Below, in pieces: positions 27,135-35,484 of a DNA stretch of 64,000 nucleotides. Position 1 is the first letter of the stretch. Every line of letters begins with the position of its first letter. Below the pieces are notes generated by a model. That model was not told the DNA's origin. It saw nothing but the letters and a program-made list of their open reading frames with translations, and searched no databases. This stretch comes from Streptomyces sp. NBC_01231 (GTDB lineage Bacteria; Actinomycetota; Actinomycetes; Streptomycetales; Streptomycetaceae), in NCBI GenBank assembly GCA_035999765.1, contig CP108521.1, positions 5,270,001-5,334,000 on the forward strand. The letters are read 5' to 3'. The position numbers and the translations under genes are program-made.

Positions 27135-27144
27135 GGATGTTCAC
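27135..27144 (-). promoter_or_regulatory. Shared upstream box of Bro-N gene 1
   Basis: GTGAACATCC on the minus strand, 61 bp before the start codon. The same 10-mer lies at the same distance before the second Bro-N gene (46033-46042). It may be a promoter element or operator. Confidence 0.5.
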
Positions 27145-27202
27145 GATTGCGAGGGAAAGGATCACCGAATCCGGTGCGAGACGCGATCGGTGCATGTACG
27201 AG

Positions 27203-27842
27203 TCAGACGGGCTTGTGGGCCAGCAGAGTGGCGATGTGCCTCTTCACCCCGTGGGCAGGTTCCTGCACCATCCGCGCGGTGACCACCAGTCCCGCGCGGC
27301 CGAGGAGTTCGGCGAGGTGGTCCATCGGCACGAGGTGGGACTCGTACGACACCGGATGGCTGCCGTAAGCCTGCGTCGGGCGCAGCTGTTCGCCGTCTCC
27401 CACGTAACCGGCGAGCATCAGATGGCCGCCGGGGGCGAGGTGCGGTGGAACTCGGCGTAGACGCGGGGCAGGAGTTCGGGCGGGAGTAGTAGGCCAGGAC
27501 GCCGCCGAGGCTGCCGTCCTCGATGTCCAGGGCGGTGAGCGAGCCGATGCTGAACCTCAGGGTGGGGTGGGCGCGTTGGGCCAGTTCCACCATTCTGGGT
27601 GACAGGTCGACGCCGAACGCGGGCACGCCCAGTTCGGTCAGGTGCGCGGTCACGAGACCGGGACCGCAGCCGAGGTCCGCGACCGGCCCGAGCCCCGCCG
27701 ATCGCACGGTCTCCGCGAACGCGGCCAGCAGCGCACGGGACAACGGGTCCAGCTCCGCGGGCTGCTTGACCAGCTCCGCGTACGCGTCGGCGACGGTGTC
27801 GTAGGACTTCCGCACCGCCGCGAGATACGAGGCCTCGGTCAT
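27203..27842 (-). pseudogene. SAM-dependent methyltransferase, broken by two frameshifts
   Basis: Class I methyltransferase remnant starting at ATG 27842 (MTEASYLAAVRKSYDTVADA). The SAM-binding motif VADLGCGPGLVTAHL is intact (about residue 58), and the frame holds to GGVLAYYS near 27490. The reading then continues in a second frame (PPELLPRVYAEFHR) and in a third (HLMLAGYVGDGEQLRP) to the stop at 27203. Compared with the usual family pattern, about 13 bases encoding a TIHT-like stretch are missing first, then one C from ACCCTC near 27440. The second could be a sequencing error, the first hardly. The product is probably inactive. Confidence 0.85.
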
Positions 27843-27859
27843 CGCCCGCTCCAATCGAA

Positions 27860-27904
27860 CATGCCCACATGGTGCACGCTCACATGGATCACGCTCACAT
27901 GGTG
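27860..27904. repeat. Three tandem 15-bp repeats
   Basis: CATGCCCACATGGTG, CACGCTCACATGGAT and CACGCTCACATGGTG follow each other exactly, between the broken methyltransferase gene and the carboxypeptidase gene. This is also the region upstream of the methyltransferase start. Confidence 0.75.
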
Positions 27905-27934
27905 AAGGCCCCCCGCCGTCGGCGAGGGGCCCTT
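27905..27934 (-). terminator. Terminator of the carboxypeptidase gene
   Basis: AAGGCCCCCCGCCG and CGGCGAGGGGCCCTT form an imperfect GC-rich stem, 26 bp behind the stop of the minus-strand carboxypeptidase gene. Confidence 0.65.
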
Positions 27935-27959
27935 TGTTCCGGTGTTACCTGAGCCGGTG

Positions 27960-28874
27960 TCAGCCGAGCTTCGCGAAGCCGTAGTTGAGGAGCTTCTTCG
28001 CGTCCGTCTCCCGCTGGGGCGCGCTGGTGGAGGAGAGGACGGTGCCGTAGACCGTCTTGCCGTTGCGGGTGGCGGCGAAGACGAGGCAGTACCCGGCCTC
28101 GTCACCGGAGCCGGTCTTCACCCCGATCGTGCCGCTGTAGTTGCTGAGCAGCGTGTTCGTGTTCTTCCACGTGGCCATCGTGCGGGTGCTGCCCGTCTTG
28201 GTGATGGTCTTCGCGGTGTACGCCTTCGTCTTCACGACCGTACGGAACGTGGAGTTCTTCATCGCGCTGCTGGCGAGCTTCGTCAGGTCCTTCGGCGTCG
28301 AGTAGTTCGCGCCGTTGCCGATGCCGTCGAACGAGTCGAAGTGCGTGTTCGTCAGGCCGAGGCTCTTGGCGCTGGCGTTCATCTTGCCGATGAACGACTT
28401 CACGCGCGCCGCGCGCGTCGAGCCCGAGCCGAACTTGTCGGCCAGCGCGTACGCGGCGTCGCAGCCTGACGGCAGCATCAGCCCGTACAGCAGCTGACGA
28501 ACGGTGACCTTGTCACCGACGATCAGACGCGCCGACGAGGCGCCCTTCGACACGATGTAGTCGCTGTACGCCTTCTGGATGGTGACCTTGGCGTCCAGGT
28601 TCAGGTTCGACTGCGCGAGCACGACCTTGGCGGTCATGATCTTCGTCGTGGAGCCGGTGGAGCGCTTGGTGGTCGCGGCTTTGCTGTACAGCCCCGCGCC
28701 GTTCGCGTTGTTCATCACGTAGCCGCCCTTGGCGACGATCGTGGGCGCGGTGACGGCCTGCGCGGGCGCCGCGGTGAGGGCTCCGGTCGCCAGGACGGCG
28801 CCGGCGGTCACGGTGACGGCCGCGGCTCGGCGGAAGCGGACAACCTTGAAGCCGTCCTTGATGCCGATTATCAA
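27960..28874 (-). CDS. D-alanyl-D-alanine carboxypeptidase (S11 family)
   Basis: Penicillin-binding serine peptidase that trims peptidoglycan pentapeptides, 304 residues. A signal peptide ends near AAPAQA (residue 40). The active-site motif STTK is at residues 75-78, the second motif is SGC (LPSGCDAA) instead of the usual SxN, as in many actinobacterial S11 enzymes, and KTG is in GVKTGSGDEAG. It ends soon after the catalytic domain, without a C-terminal membrane anchor, so it should be released. The start appears to be TTG 28874, with GGGG about 8 bp upstream; no ATG or GTG lies nearby in frame. Confidence 0.88.
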   Translation of the reverse strand: MIIGIKDGFKVVRFRRAAAVTVTAGAVLATGALTAAPAQAVTAPTIVAKGGYVMNNANGAGLYSKAATTKRSTGSTTKIMTAKVVLAQSNLNLDAKVTIQKAYSDYIVSKGASSARLIVGDKVTVRQLLYGLMLPSGCDAAYALADKFGSGSTRAARVKSFIGKMNASAKSLGLTNTHFDSFDGIGNGANYSTPKDLTKLASSAMKNSTFRTVVKTKAYTAKTITKTGSTRTMATWKNTNTLLSNYSGTIGVKTGSGDEAGYCLVFAATRNGKTVYGTVLSSTSAPQRETDAKKLLNYGFAKLG

Positions 28875-29107
28875 CTGAGATACCCCGATTGTCTCGAATG
28901 CCCCTGAGATGCGGCCGGTTGATGTGGTGCCAAGAAAATGGGGCCGCAGGTGTGTGACACGTAACTAGCACAGAAGGTTGTGCGGTTGCTGGACCGGGGT
29001 GGGGTTCTTTGCCGGAAGATCCCCCTTCCGTGTGCGTGGCATAGCTACCGTCCCGTATGCCGGACCGGGTCTCCATCATGGGTACCTGTTGTATCTATGA
29101 TGTCGGC

Positions 29108-29758
29108 ATGAGTCTGGCCGTGAAGCAACCTCCCGCCGCCGATCGCGTCTACGCCCACGTCAAGCAGGGCGTCCTGGACCGCCGTTACGAAGGCGGCGTT
29201 CTCCTCACCGAGGGCGAGCTCGCGGAGGCCGTCGGCGTCTCCCGAACGCCAGTGCGTGAGGCGCTGCTTCGGCTCGAGGTCGAGGGACTCATCAAGCTGT
29301 ACCCGAAGAAGGGAGCCCTCGTCCTGCCCGTCTCCGCCCAGGAGATCGCGGACGTGGTCGAGACCCGGCTCCTGGTCGAGGAGCACGCGGCGCGCAAGGC
29401 CGTACCGGCCCCCGCCGGGCTCATCGAGCGGCTGGAGGCACTGCTGGCGCAGCAGAAGGAGCAGGCCGCCGCCGGCGATCTGGCCGCGGCCGCCGTCACC
29501 GACCGCTGCTTCCACGCCGAGATCGTCCGCAGCGGCGGCAACGAGATCCTCTCCCGGCTCTACGACCAGCTCCGCGACCGTCAGTTGCGGATGGGTGTCG
29601 CGCTCATGCACTCCAACCCCGACCGGATCGCCAAGAGCCTCGTCGAGCACGAGGAGATCCTCGAAGCGCTGCGCTCCGGCGACGCGGAGGCCGCGGTCGG
29701 CATCGTCCACCGCCACGTCGGCTGGTTCTCGCACCTCGCGCGGGGTGAGGTCCGATGA
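29108..29758 (+). CDS. GntR-family regulator (FCD/FadR subfamily)
   Basis: 216 residues. Winged HTH at about 12-70 (GELAEAVGVSRTPVREALLRL) followed by an all-helical FCD effector domain with the metal-binding His residues expected in FHAEIV and RHVGW. It overlaps the MFS gene by ATGA, so it probably controls that transporter's expression and senses its substrate, likely an organic acid. ATG 29108 has no Shine-Dalgarno sequence but TATGAT 6 bp upstream, which suggests a leaderless transcript; an in-frame ATG at 29057 is less likely. Confidence 0.87.
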   Translation: MSLAVKQPPAADRVYAHVKQGVLDRRYEGGVLLTEGELAEAVGVSRTPVREALLRLEVEGLIKLYPKKGALVLPVSAQEIADVVETRLLVEEHAARKAVPAPAGLIERLEALLAQQKEQAAAGDLAAAAVTDRCFHAEIVRSGGNEILSRLYDQLRDRQLRMGVALMHSNPDRIAKSLVEHEEILEALRSGDAEAAVGIVHRHVGWFSHLARGEVR

Positions 29759-31065
29759 GCGCCTCCTCGGCCTCCTCGGTCTCGCTGCCGGGAGATCCGC
29801 CGGGCGGACGGCGCGCGATGGCCGTGTGGGGCGTCGGCGTCTCCGTCTACTTCGTCGCCGTCATCTTCCGTACGTCCCTGGGGGTGGCCGGCCTCGACGC
29901 GGCCGACCGCTTCCACGTGGGCGCCTCCGCGCTGTCGACCTTCTCCATCCTCCAACTCCTCGTCTACGCGGGCATGCAGATACCCGTCGGCCTGCTGGTC
30001 GACCGGCTCGGCACGAAGAAGGTGCTGAGTCTGGGGGCGGTTCTCTTCACGGCCGGACAGGTCGGGTTCGCCTTCTCACCGTCGTACGGGATGGCCCTCG
30101 CCTCGCGTGGGCTGCTGGGCTGCGGGGACGCGATGACCTTCATCGCCGTACTGCGACTCGGCAGCCGCTGGTTCCCGGCCCGGCGCGGACCGATGGTCGC
30201 GCAGTTCGCCGGGCTGATCGGCATGGCGGGCAACCTGGTCTCCACCCTCGTCCTGGCCCGGTTGCTGCACGGCATCGGCTGGACGGCGGCCTTCGCGGGC
30301 AGCGCGCTCGCGGGTGCCGTCGTGCTGGTGCTGGTGCTGCTGTTCCTCAAGGACCACCCTCAGGGGCACGAACCGGAGCCGTTCCCGCACCATGGCGCGG
30401 CGTACGTCCGGCGGCAGATCGCCGCGTCCTGGCGGGAGCCGGGGACCCGGCTCGGGCTGTGGGTGCACTTCACGACCCAGTTCCCGGCCATGGTGTTCCT
30501 GCTGCTGTGGGGACTGCCGTTCCTGGTCGAGGCGCAGGGACTGTCCCGGGCCACGGCCGGCGAGCTGCTGACGCTGGTCGTCCTGTCGAACATGGTGATC
30601 GGGCTGGTGTACGGGCAGGTCGTCGCCCGGCATCACGAGGCGCGGCTGCCCCTGGCGCTGGGCACCGTGGGGGCGACGGCGTTGATGTGGGCGGTCACGC
30701 TGACGTATCCCGGTGAGCGGGCGCCGATGTGGCTGCTGGTGGTGCTGTGCACGGTGCTGGGGGCGTGCGGGCCCGCGTCGATGCTCGGGTTCGACTTCGC
30801 GCGGCCGGCGAATCCGCCGGAGCGGCAGGGCACCGCGTCCGGGATCACGAACATGGGCGGCTTCGTCGCCTCGATGACGACGCTGTTCGCGATCGGGGTC
30901 CTCTTGGACGCGACCGGGGACGACTACCGCGTCGCGTTCTCCGTGGTGTTCGTCCTGCAGGCGGTCGGCGTCAGCCAGATCCTGCGGTTGCGCAAGCGGG
31001 CGGCACGCAGGGAGCGTGAACGGCTGGTCGCGAGCCGGGTGGAGACGGTGCACGTCCCCGCCTGA
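29755..31065 (+). CDS. MFS transporter
   Basis: Major facilitator permease, 436 residues with about 12 membrane helices. The loop 2-3 signature is seen in LVDRLGTKKVLSLGAVLF (about 82-99). The second half contains FLLLWGLPFLVEAQGLSR and NMVIGLVYGQVVARHHEARL. It is coupled to the GntR gene by ATGA overlap. Substrate unknown; the regulator type suggests an organic acid or sugar acid. It converges with the maleylpyruvate isomerase-family gene. Confidence 0.87.
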   Translation: MSASSASSVSLPGDPPGGRRAMAVWGVGVSVYFVAVIFRTSLGVAGLDAADRFHVGASALSTFSILQLLVYAGMQIPVGLLVDRLGTKKVLSLGAVLFTAGQVGFAFSPSYGMALASRGLLGCGDAMTFIAVLRLGSRWFPARRGPMVAQFAGLIGMAGNLVSTLVLARLLHGIGWTAAFAGSALAGAVVLVLVLLFLKDHPQGHEPEPFPHHGAAYVRRQIAASWREPGTRLGLWVHFTTQFPAMVFLLLWGLPFLVEAQGLSRATAGELLTLVVLSNMVIGLVYGQVVARHHEARLPLALGTVGATALMWAVTLTYPGERAPMWLLVVLCTVLGACGPASMLGFDFARPANPPERQGTASGITNMGGFVASMTTLFAIGVLLDATGDDYRVAFSVVFVLQAVGVSQILRLRKRAARRERERLVASRVETVHVPA

Positions 31066-31074
31066 GACACCCCC

Positions 31075-31109
31075 GTGCCGGGCACACGTGGGTCTCGCGG
31101 GCCCGGCAC
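31075..31109. terminator. Hairpin behind the MFS gene
   Basis: GTGCCGGGC (31075-31083) pairs perfectly with GCCCGGCAC (31101-31109), 10 bp behind the MFS stop. Confidence 0.5.
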
Positions 31110-31134
31110 CGCGGGGGGCGCCATCCCCGCCATC

Positions 31135-31171
31135 CGCGCCGCCCACCCGTGCCCGCGCCGCCCACCCGTGC
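31135..31171. repeat. 18-bp direct repeat, two copies
   Basis: CGCGCCGCCCACCCGTGC at 31135-31152 and 31154-31171, period 19. Intergenic. Confidence 0.7.
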
Positions 31172-31266
31172 AGACGGCGCCCATCAGTGCCACGGCGCCC
31201 CTGAGCGCCGGCCGCGCTCACTGGGCCCACCCGTGCGGCCCCGGCGCTCCGACCTTCCGAAACCAT

Positions 31267-31296
31267 GCGGAACTACGCGGAACTACGTGGAACTAC
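31267..31296. repeat. Three tandem copies of GCGGAACTAC
   Basis: Period-10 repeat whose last copy (one base different) contains the stop codon of the minus-strand gene at 31293. Confidence 0.75.
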
Positions 31297-32117
31297 GGAG
31301 TCACCGCGAAGTTCCGCAGGATCGCCCCGGTGAGCGTGGGATCCCCCTCCGTCTTCAGGCGGTCCTTCACCTGTTCCGGGGTCACGCGCCCGCAGGCCAG
31401 GCGTACGTACGTCTCCCAGTCGAGCGTGAGGGTGGCGGCGGGGCCGAGGGCGGGGGTGGATTCGAGGGTGCCGCGGCCCTGGATGTCGACGCGGATCGTG
31501 CGCAGGAACTCGATGGGGCCGTGCACGTCGAAGACGATCGCCGAGCTGCGCGGGGCGTCGGCCTTGACCGCGACGACCTCGGGAAGCGCGTCGAGCAGCA
31601 CGTCACGGGCGATGTGCGCGCCGGGGGAGTCGAGGTTGCCGGGGCGGCCGAGGGCGGTGCGCAGATCCTGTTCGTGCACCCACACGGCGAACGCGTGTGC
31701 CTGCATGGATGCTTCGAGCGTGTGTTCCGTGCTGAGTGGGCCCCGCACCTTGGTGCCGGGATCGCGTGACTCGTTGCGCAGCTGGCGGTTGCGGCGGATG
31801 ATCACGTACTCCAGCTCGGAGGTCATCTCGGGCGCCGTGTGGTGGCGGCGGACGTCGACCTGCATCTCCATGTAGCGCTGGTGGTCGTTGGTGACGTGGA
31901 ACAGGTCGCGCGGCAGCGTGTGGATGGGGCGCGGGTCGCCGAGCATCTCGCAGTCCAGGCCGATGACATGCGAGACCACGTCACGGACCGACCATCCGGG
32001 GCACGGGGTGCGCCGGTTCCACTCCCCCTCCACGAGGGGCTGCACCAGCTCGGATATCGCATCGATGGAGTGGGTCCAGGCGTCGGCGTAGGGCTGGAGA
32101 GTGGGATGCAGACTCAC
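31293..32117 (-). CDS. Maleylpyruvate isomerase-family mycothiol-dependent protein
   Basis: 274 residues. The N-terminal DinB-like metal-binding four-helix domain (about 10-165) has WNRRTPCPGWSVRDVVSHVI with a metal-ligand His and HEQDLRTALGR with the second His cluster. A C-terminal SCP2-like lobe follows (about 180-260). The family includes mycothiol-dependent maleylpyruvate isomerase, but most actinobacterial members have unknown thiol-dependent reactions. Mycothiol use fits an actinomycete. No operon partner; the upstream nitrilase gene is divergent. Confidence 0.82.
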   Translation of the reverse strand: MSLHPTLQPYADAWTHSIDAISELVQPLVEGEWNRRTPCPGWSVRDVVSHVIGLDCEMLGDPRPIHTLPRDLFHVTNDHQRYMEMQVDVRRHHTAPEMTSELEYVIIRRNRQLRNESRDPGTKVRGPLSTEHTLEASMQAHAFAVWVHEQDLRTALGRPGNLDSPGAHIARDVLLDALPEVVAVKADAPRSSAIVFDVHGPIEFLRTIRVDIQGRGTLESTPALGPAATLTLDWETYVRLACGRVTPEQVKDRLKTEGDPTLTGAILRNFAVTP

Positions 32118-32298
32118 GGAACGGGACCCCTCGGCGGTCGGTACTCGGGTGGTTGTGGCGGCGGCGTTGCCTGCGGGAGGTGGCTGTCGGCGGGTGTCTT
32201 GGAACGCTAAGTTACGCTGCTAGGAGGCACCCCGGCAGTGCTTTCGTGTGACGATCGTAGGCCCGTATGGACGGCTCGAATGCCAGGACGGTGGTAGT

Positions 32299-33072
32299 GT
32301 GCGCGCCTCTCTGATCCAGATCGCCGTGGACGAGGGCGAATCGGTGGAATCCCGTCGACGGCGTGTGGCCGCGTTGGTCCGGGACCAGGCCGGTGCGGAC
32401 CTCGTCGTACTGCCGGAGCTGTGGACCACCGGAGCCTTCGCATACGAGGAGTTCGGGCGCGAGGCCGAGTCCCTCGAGGGGCCGACGTACGAGGCGATGG
32501 CCAAGGCGGCGAGCGACGCGGGTGTGTGGCTGCACGCGGGATCGATTCCCGAACGGGACCCTGATGGCTCCCTCTACAACACCTCCCTCGTCTTCTCACC
32601 CTCCGGCGACCTGGCCGCCGCCTACCGCAAGATCCACCGCTTCGGCTTCGACAAGGGCGAGGCCGTGCTGATGGGCGCGGGCCGGGAACTGGTGACGGTC
32701 CGGCTGCCCGAGACGGTCGTCGGTGTGGCCACCTGCTACGACCTCCGTTTCCCCGAACTCTTCCGCGGTCTTGTCGACGCCGGCGCCGAGACCCTGGTCG
32801 TTCCGGCGGGCTGGCCGGAGCGCCGCCGGGGGCACTGGACGCTGCTGGCCCAGGCGCGGGCGGTCGAGAACCAGGCGTTCGTGCTCGCGTGTGGAACGGC
32901 CGGGACACATGCGGGAGTTCCGCAGGCCGGTCACTCGATCGTGGTCGATCCCTGGGGCGAGGTCCTGGCGGAGGCGGGCGCGGACGAGGAGATCCTCACC
33001 GTCGACTTCGACCCCGGGAAGGTCGCGACGACCCGAGAGCAGTTCCCCGCCCTGAAGGACCGGGTTCTCTAG
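32299..33072 (+). CDS. Carbon-nitrogen hydrolase (nitrilase superfamily)
   Basis: 257-residue amidohydrolase of the Nit/omega-amidase type. The Glu-Lys-Cys triad is visible: VVLPELW (about 40), YRKIHRFGFDKGE (about 112) and VATCYDLRFPELF (about 147). Omega-amidase and YafV-like enzymes convert dicarboxylic acid monoamides; the precise substrate is unknown. GTG 32299 with AGGA 10 bp upstream gives a start at MRASLIQIAVDEG, as in the family; the in-frame GTG-like start at 32248 would add 17 atypical residues. Confidence 0.88.
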   Translation: MRASLIQIAVDEGESVESRRRRVAALVRDQAGADLVVLPELWTTGAFAYEEFGREAESLEGPTYEAMAKAASDAGVWLHAGSIPERDPDGSLYNTSLVFSPSGDLAAAYRKIHRFGFDKGEAVLMGAGRELVTVRLPETVVGVATCYDLRFPELFRGLVDAGAETLVVPAGWPERRRGHWTLLAQARAVENQAFVLACGTAGTHAGVPQAGHSIVVDPWGEVLAEAGADEEILTVDFDPGKVATTREQFPALKDRVL

Positions 33073-33120
33073 CTCTTCCCCGGCCCCCGTCGGACCGCCC
33101 GGATCTCCTCGGCTCCTCCC

Positions 33121-33240
33121 GGCCCACCCCGGCCCACCCCGGCCCACCCCGGACTGACCCGGACTGCTCCTGACTGACCCAGCCCACCCCGGACTGACCC
33201 GGCCCTCCCCAAACTGACCCGGACCGCCCCGGATCTCCTG
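33121..33240. repeat. Twelve-unit 10-bp repeat array
   Basis: The block is built from GGCCCACCCC and GGACTGACCC units with strict 10-bp periodicity and some decay. It lies between the convergent nitrilase and LURP-one genes. No hairpin is evident. Confidence 0.85.
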
Positions 33241-33250
33241 CCCTCCCGGC

Positions 33251-33748
33251 TCAGTCCTCCTCCCGCTCCTTCTCCGCCAGGTGGATCACGCACACCGCCA
33301 CCGCGATCAGCAGTGCCGGGTCCGCGTCCTCCCGTACGACGTCCACGCCGTACGTCTCCCGCACGTGCAGCCACCGCCGGGAGACCACGGCGAGCAGCTC
33401 ACCGTCGTACTCGACGGCGAACTCGCGGTCCAGGATCTTGCCGCTGACGTCGAGTTCCGTGCTGCCGTCCGCCAGGGACACCCGGTAGTGGTTGCGCAGC
33501 AGCGACAGCCGCTTGCGTTTGACGCGGGCGAGCGGTTCGCCGTCCCGTTCGATCACCATCGTGTCCCTGAGGGCGAACATCTTCTGGTGGATGTCGATGA
33601 GGACCCGCCCCTGGGTGTCCTTCAGCTCGAAGGTGTCCCTGAGGCGCATGGCCTTGCCGTCGACGAGGAACACCTTGTTGCCGTGGTCGTCCTCGATCCA
33701 GTAGTCGTCACCGATGCCGAGGAGCCGGTCGCGTACGAGAAATCTCAT
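33251..33748 (-). CDS. LURP-one-related (Tubby-fold) protein
   Basis: 165 residues that match the LURP-one/phospholipid-scramblase-like fold: MRFLVRDRLLGIGDDYWIED at the start, repeated beta-strand pairs (VFLVDGKAMRLRDTFELKD and IHQKMFALRDTMVIERDG) and a central hydrophobic helix near the end (DPALLIAVAVCVIHLA). Bacterial members are of unknown function. Its ATG overlaps the stop of the GlxA-type regulator (ATGA), so the two are co-translated. Confidence 0.85.
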   Translation of the reverse strand: MRFLVRDRLLGIGDDYWIEDDHGNKVFLVDGKAMRLRDTFELKDTQGRVLIDIHQKMFALRDTMVIERDGEPLARVKRKRLSLLRNHYRVSLADGSTELDVSGKILDREFAVEYDGELLAVVSRRWLHVRETYGVDVVREDADPALLIAVAVCVIHLAEKEREED

Positions 33749-34749
33749 ACCGTCACCGCTTCCCCGGCGGCAGGTCCGAAACGCCGCCGGTAGGCCGACG
33801 GGCTGAGCCCGGTCTCGCTCCGCACGCGCGCCCGGAGGTTCGCGGCCGTCCCCAGCCCGCTCCTCGCCGCCACCACGTCGAGCCGCTCCTCCCCGCGCTC
33901 GATCAGCCGGCAGGCCAGCGCCACCCTCTCCCCCGTCAGCCACGCCAGCGGGGTCGTCCCGAGCTGCGCGCGGAAACGCCGGTGCAGTGTCGCCGGAGAC
34001 ACCGCCGCCCGTGCCGCGAGGCCGGCCACCGTCAGCGGCTCCCCCAGCCGCTCCTGGGCCCACGCCAGCAGCGGACCGAGCGACTCGTCGGGCACGTCCG
34101 GCACCGGACGCTCCACGAACTGCCGTTGTCCGCCGTCCCGGTGGGCGGCGAAGACGAGCCGACGGGACACGGCGTTGGCGATCTCGGCGCCGTGGTCGCG
34201 GCGCCAGATGTACAGCCCCAGATCCAGCGCCGCCGCACTGCCCGCCGCCGTCAGCAGGTCACCCTCGTCGACGAACAGCACGTCCGGTTCCAGCAGGACC
34301 TTCGGATGCAGGCGCCGGAAGGTCTCCGCCCACCGCCAGTGGGTGGTCGCCCGGCGTCCGTCCAGGACCCCGGCCTCGGCGAGCGCGAAAGTACCGGTGC
34401 AGAAGCTCAGGACGCGGGCTCCGCGGGCGTGTGTGCGGCGGATGGCATCGAGCACGGCGGCCCCGCGCGGGACGACGTTGTCCGGACGGCCGGGCACCAC
34501 GAGGGTGTCGGCGTCGTCCGCCGCGTCCAGCCCGGGCACGCCGGTGAGGGTGAAGAACCCGTGGTTCATCCGCACCTCGGGCGTCGGCGTGCAGAGCGTC
34601 ACCTCGTACGGCGGCCGTGGCAGGCCGAGTTCCGGCCTCGGCAGCCCGAACAGCTCGGTGGCCACGCCCACCTCGAACGGGTTCGTGCCCTCGTCGACGA
34701 TCACGGCGACCCGGTGCGGACGCACGGGCTGCGAGAATCCTTGCGGCAT
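33745..34749 (-). CDS. GlxA-family AraC-type regulator with DJ-1/PfpI domain
   Basis: 334 residues. The N-terminal DJ-1/PfpI amidotransferase-like domain (about 10-175) keeps the nucleophile-elbow Cys in VLSFCTGTFALAEAG. The C-terminal AraC pair of HTHs (about 225-325) shows VAGLAARAAVSPATLHRRF and the conserved SPSAYRRRFG end. Members regulate amine and amino-acid-derivative catabolism. Translationally coupled to the LURP-one gene; divergent from the cupin gene with 51 bp between starts, so it may control both. Confidence 0.9.
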   Translation of the reverse strand: MPQGFSQPVRPHRVAVIVDEGTNPFEVGVATELFGLPRPELGLPRPPYEVTLCTPTPEVRMNHGFFTLTGVPGLDAADDADTLVVPGRPDNVVPRGAAVLDAIRRTHARGARVLSFCTGTFALAEAGVLDGRRATTHWRWAETFRRLHPKVLLEPDVLFVDEGDLLTAAGSAAALDLGLYIWRRDHGAEIANAVSRRLVFAAHRDGGQRQFVERPVPDVPDESLGPLLAWAQERLGEPLTVAGLAARAAVSPATLHRRFRAQLGTTPLAWLTGERVALACRLIERGEERLDVVAARSGLGTAANLRARVRSETGLSPSAYRRRFGPAAGEAVTV

Positions 34750-34800
34750 ATGCGATTTCTAGCACTCGTACGGCGCCCCGGGCACCTGCACGATGGGCCC

Positions 34801-35187
34801 ATGGAACCCATCTCGCTGTCCGACGCCCTGGCCTCCTTCACCGAGCGGTGGAGCCCCCGCATCGTCACCACCGTCAACGACTACGACGTACGCGTCGCGA
34901 AGGTCGAGGGCGAGCACATGTGGCACGTCCACGACCACACCGACGAGTTCTTCCTGGTCCTGGACGGCGAACTGCACATCGCGCTGCGGGAGACGACGGG
35001 CGAACGCACCGTCGTCCTGCCCAAGGGCTCGGTCTTCACCGTCCCCCGCGGCACCGAACACAAGCCGTACGCCCCCGGACCGACCGCGATCCTCCTCCTC
35101 GAACCCACCGGCACCCTCACGGTCGGCGACCGTCACGACGAGGTACCGGAGCACGTGGACGCGACGACGGGCCACGCGCTGGTCTGA
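34801..35187 (+). CDS. Cupin-domain protein
   Basis: 128-residue single-domain cupin. Motif 1 is HVHDHTDEFFLVLDGELHI (about 41-59) with the His/His/Glu metal ligands; motif 2 is VPRGTEHKPYAP (about 81-92). Small cupins of this kind bind a divalent metal; many are isomerases or dioxygenases, and no substrate can be named. Divergent from the GlxA-type regulator, which is its likely controller. Confidence 0.87.
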   Translation: MEPISLSDALASFTERWSPRIVTTVNDYDVRVAKVEGEHMWHVHDHTDEFFLVLDGELHIALRETTGERTVVLPKGSVFTVPRGTEHKPYAPGPTAILLLEPTGTLTVGDRHDEVPEHVDATTGHALV

Positions 35188-35227
35188 CCGTCACCCAGAC
35201 ACGCCACGGAGCCCGACGCGCCACGGA

Positions 35228-35257
35228 GCCCGGCTCCTCCCCGCGGAAGGGCCGGGC
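35228..35257. terminator. Possible terminator between convergent genes
   Basis: GCCCGGC (35228-35234) pairs with GCCGGGC (35251-35257), 16-nt loop, between the cupin and the small membrane protein gene. A direct repeat CGCCACGGAGCCCG lies just before it. Confidence 0.4.
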
Positions 35258-35274
35258 GCCTCCTGGCCTCGCGG

Positions 35275-35439
35275 TCAGCGCCGGCGCGGGCGCGGCGCCA
35301 GCTTGTACAGGGCCACGCCCGCGGCCACGAGCGTGGTGGCGGTGACCATCAGCGCCATGCTGTTGAGCCACATGCCCGTGGCGGCCAGCGTGGCGCCGCC
35401 CGCGCCGGTGGTTCCGGCGCCGATCACTCTTCCGTACAT
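35275..35439 (-). CDS. 54-residue membrane protein next to glycosyltransferase
   Basis: Very small gene, MYGRVIGAGTTGAGGATLAA at the N-terminus, with a glycine-rich first half, one or two membrane helices (about 10-46) and a basic tail PRPRRR. The start at 35439 has a perfect GAGGAG 7 bp upstream. It begins 45 bp behind the stop of the GT2 gene on the same strand, so it is probably co-transcribed and could be a partner or export subunit. No known family was recognised. Confidence 0.72.
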   Translation of the reverse strand: MYGRVIGAGTTGAGGATLAATGMWLNSMALMVTATTLVAAGVALYKLAPRPRRR

Positions 35440-35484
35440 GGTCGTTCTCCTCGGAGGGTTGTGCGGTGAGGCGTGGGGGGTGGT

